Shown piece after piece: positions 32,589 through 33,323 of a stretch of DNA of 33,323 nucleotides (the stretch's first letter is position 1; each line of letters opens with the position of its first letter). A model generated the notes under the pieces. It searched no databases and was not told the origin of the DNA. It worked only from the letters and a program-made list of their open reading frames with translations. The position numbers were made by a program, and so were the translations under genes. The DNA comes from an uncultured Mailhella sp. (GTDB lineage Bacteria; Desulfobacterota; Desulfovibrionia; Desulfovibrionales; Desulfovibrionaceae), in contig NZ_CAJJIC010000011.1 in assembly GCF_905187505.1 (NCBI RefSeq), forward strand, positions 1-33,323, written 5' to 3'.

Positions 32589-33323
32589 TGACCTTAATCA
32601 AAAAATAATGCCCGCGCAACAATGCCGCCTTCTCTTCAGCTTTTTTTCCCCATCCTTCAAAAACGACATGTTGAAAACATCGCCCGGGCCCATCTGCGCA
32701 TTCCGGAACTCCCCAAAGTGCATCGTCGCTGTTGATTGCCGTTTCCATACAGCAGGACTGAACGCAAAAAACAGCTGAAAAAGTCATACCTCGACATAAT
32801 GAAGCAGTCCCGCCATATTTGCGGGCGAAAGCTCTTCCTTGAAATGGCTGCGGTCCTTCATGAGCCGAAAAGCAGATCACCGATTTTTCGATGTGGAGAC
32901 TCTTGTTACCGGAAAAAGTGTCGCTCTACGGAGCGCGTTCACAGGAGCGAAAAAGAGCCTCTGAAAAATGTCCGGGGATCGTCCCCCATGTTTTTGCAAA
33001 ACACGCCTTGAGCGCCCCATGAGACGGAGCAAAGGCCCGATCACGGACACTGCCCGACTTAATGTTCCCCCCGACGCTTCTCATGGGCGGCATCAGACAC
33101 CGGCATCAGGCGCGCATCGTTTTCAGAAGTGCTCCTTCAGGCGGAACCATGTCCGGGAGCGTAGCCTTTGCAGGCCTCAGCAGGATCAGGCACGAAAAGT
33201 GGCGGACTGTTCCCTCCGGGACCCCGGCATCCCCCCTCTGGAAAAACGCTGCCCGCCCCTCTCAGGACCGGGCGTCTTCGGACCGGCTCCAGATTGCCCG
33301 TCGTTTTCCGGTCCGACATCATG
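32589..33323. other. Long non-coding right end with nested inverted repeats
   Basis: No reading frame here has a ribosome site or family match. The stretch 32600-33050 shows nothing clear. The last ~185 bases are GC-rich and hold two strong dyads: 33143-33155 with 33203-33213 (GGAAC/GTTCC and GTCCG/CGGAC, ten pairs with an internal loop) and 33278-33286 with 33308-33316 (TCGGACCGG/CCGGTCCGA). Inside the first lies a GCCT-TTGC-AGGC hairpin. A structured RNA or leader is possible; the window edge cuts it. Confidence 0.4.

Noticed and set aside
33137..33322. 61-codon minus-strand frame at the right edge
   Set aside because: No ribosome site visible, no family, Gly/Pro/Arg-rich; it overlaps the nested dyads. 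It may be part of a real feature cut by the edge, but cannot be supported.
33121..33323. TPP or cobalamin riboswitch near the pan operon
   Set aside because: Short matches (CTGAGAG, CCTGATC) occur on the minus strand, but spacing and flanks do not form the conserved cores, and it lies more than 600 bp before panC.

Overview
The window is a densely coded, GC-rich bacterial chromosome segment. It has polycistronic operons joined by ATGA overlaps, Rho-independent terminators and no mobile element. The gene mix suggests an anaerobic or gut-type Desulfovibrionaceae (Bilophila/Mailhella/Desulfovibrio-like): Tat-exported enzymes, a C_GCAxxG_C_C redox protein, sulfonate-type ABC genes, an MHS-type symporter and metal-free amidohydrolase-like proteins. 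This placement is inference from gene content, not a taxonomic call. The segment is Gram-negative, because ExbB/ExbD/TonB genes and a lipoprotein are present.

Left part (1-5178, all on the minus strand). A four-gene cassette reads HTH-like protein, VWA-domain protein, GTPase-DUF697, GTPase-DUF697; the last gene runs off the left edge. Upstream of it are a tRNA-Ala(GGC) with its own terminator and a PAS/GAF-like sensory protein with no visible output domain.

Centre-left (5179-12404, plus strand). An intergenic region carries a FadR-type operator sequence. It is followed by a GntR regulator overlapping an 89-codon gene. Next come a polytopic membrane protein of unknown family, a Tat-exported metallo-beta-lactamase-fold protein, a COG0523 (CobW-type) GTPase with a long unknown N-terminal domain, and ExbB, ExbD and a short TonB. 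The set looks like one unit for handling a metal or metallo-compound across the envelope. The substrate is unknown and no TonB-dependent receptor is in the window.

Centre (12405-19901). An exported metallophosphoesterase, a LacI regulator with a TPR lipoprotein, a cytosolic CpdA-like phosphoesterase (minus strand), an MHS-family symporter (minus strand) and a second, closely paralogous LacI regulator. The two lacI genes share a near-identical promoter layout. The symporter promoter is bracketed by two perfect 14-bp palindromes, and a third near-copy lies before the second lacI.

Centre-right (19964-28216). A plus-strand operon encodes a C_GCAxxG_C_C protein, an SsuA/TauA-type ABC importer and a threonine-aldolase-like PLP enzyme. 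A bidirectional terminator separates it from a minus-strand operon: amidohydrolase-like protein B, LysR regulator, SLC13-type transporter, amidohydrolase-like protein A. Both amidohydrolase-like proteins lack the expected metal ligands.

Right part (28375-33323, minus strand). A vitamin B5 operon: panC, panD, a BASS-family carrier best read as PanS ((keto)pantoate uptake), yhdT and panF, ended by a strong terminator. panB and panE are absent here, which suggests salvage of pantoate or ketopantoate plus uptake of ready-made pantothenate. The last ~800 bp hold the panC promoter and a GC-rich segment with nested inverted repeats but no convincing gene.
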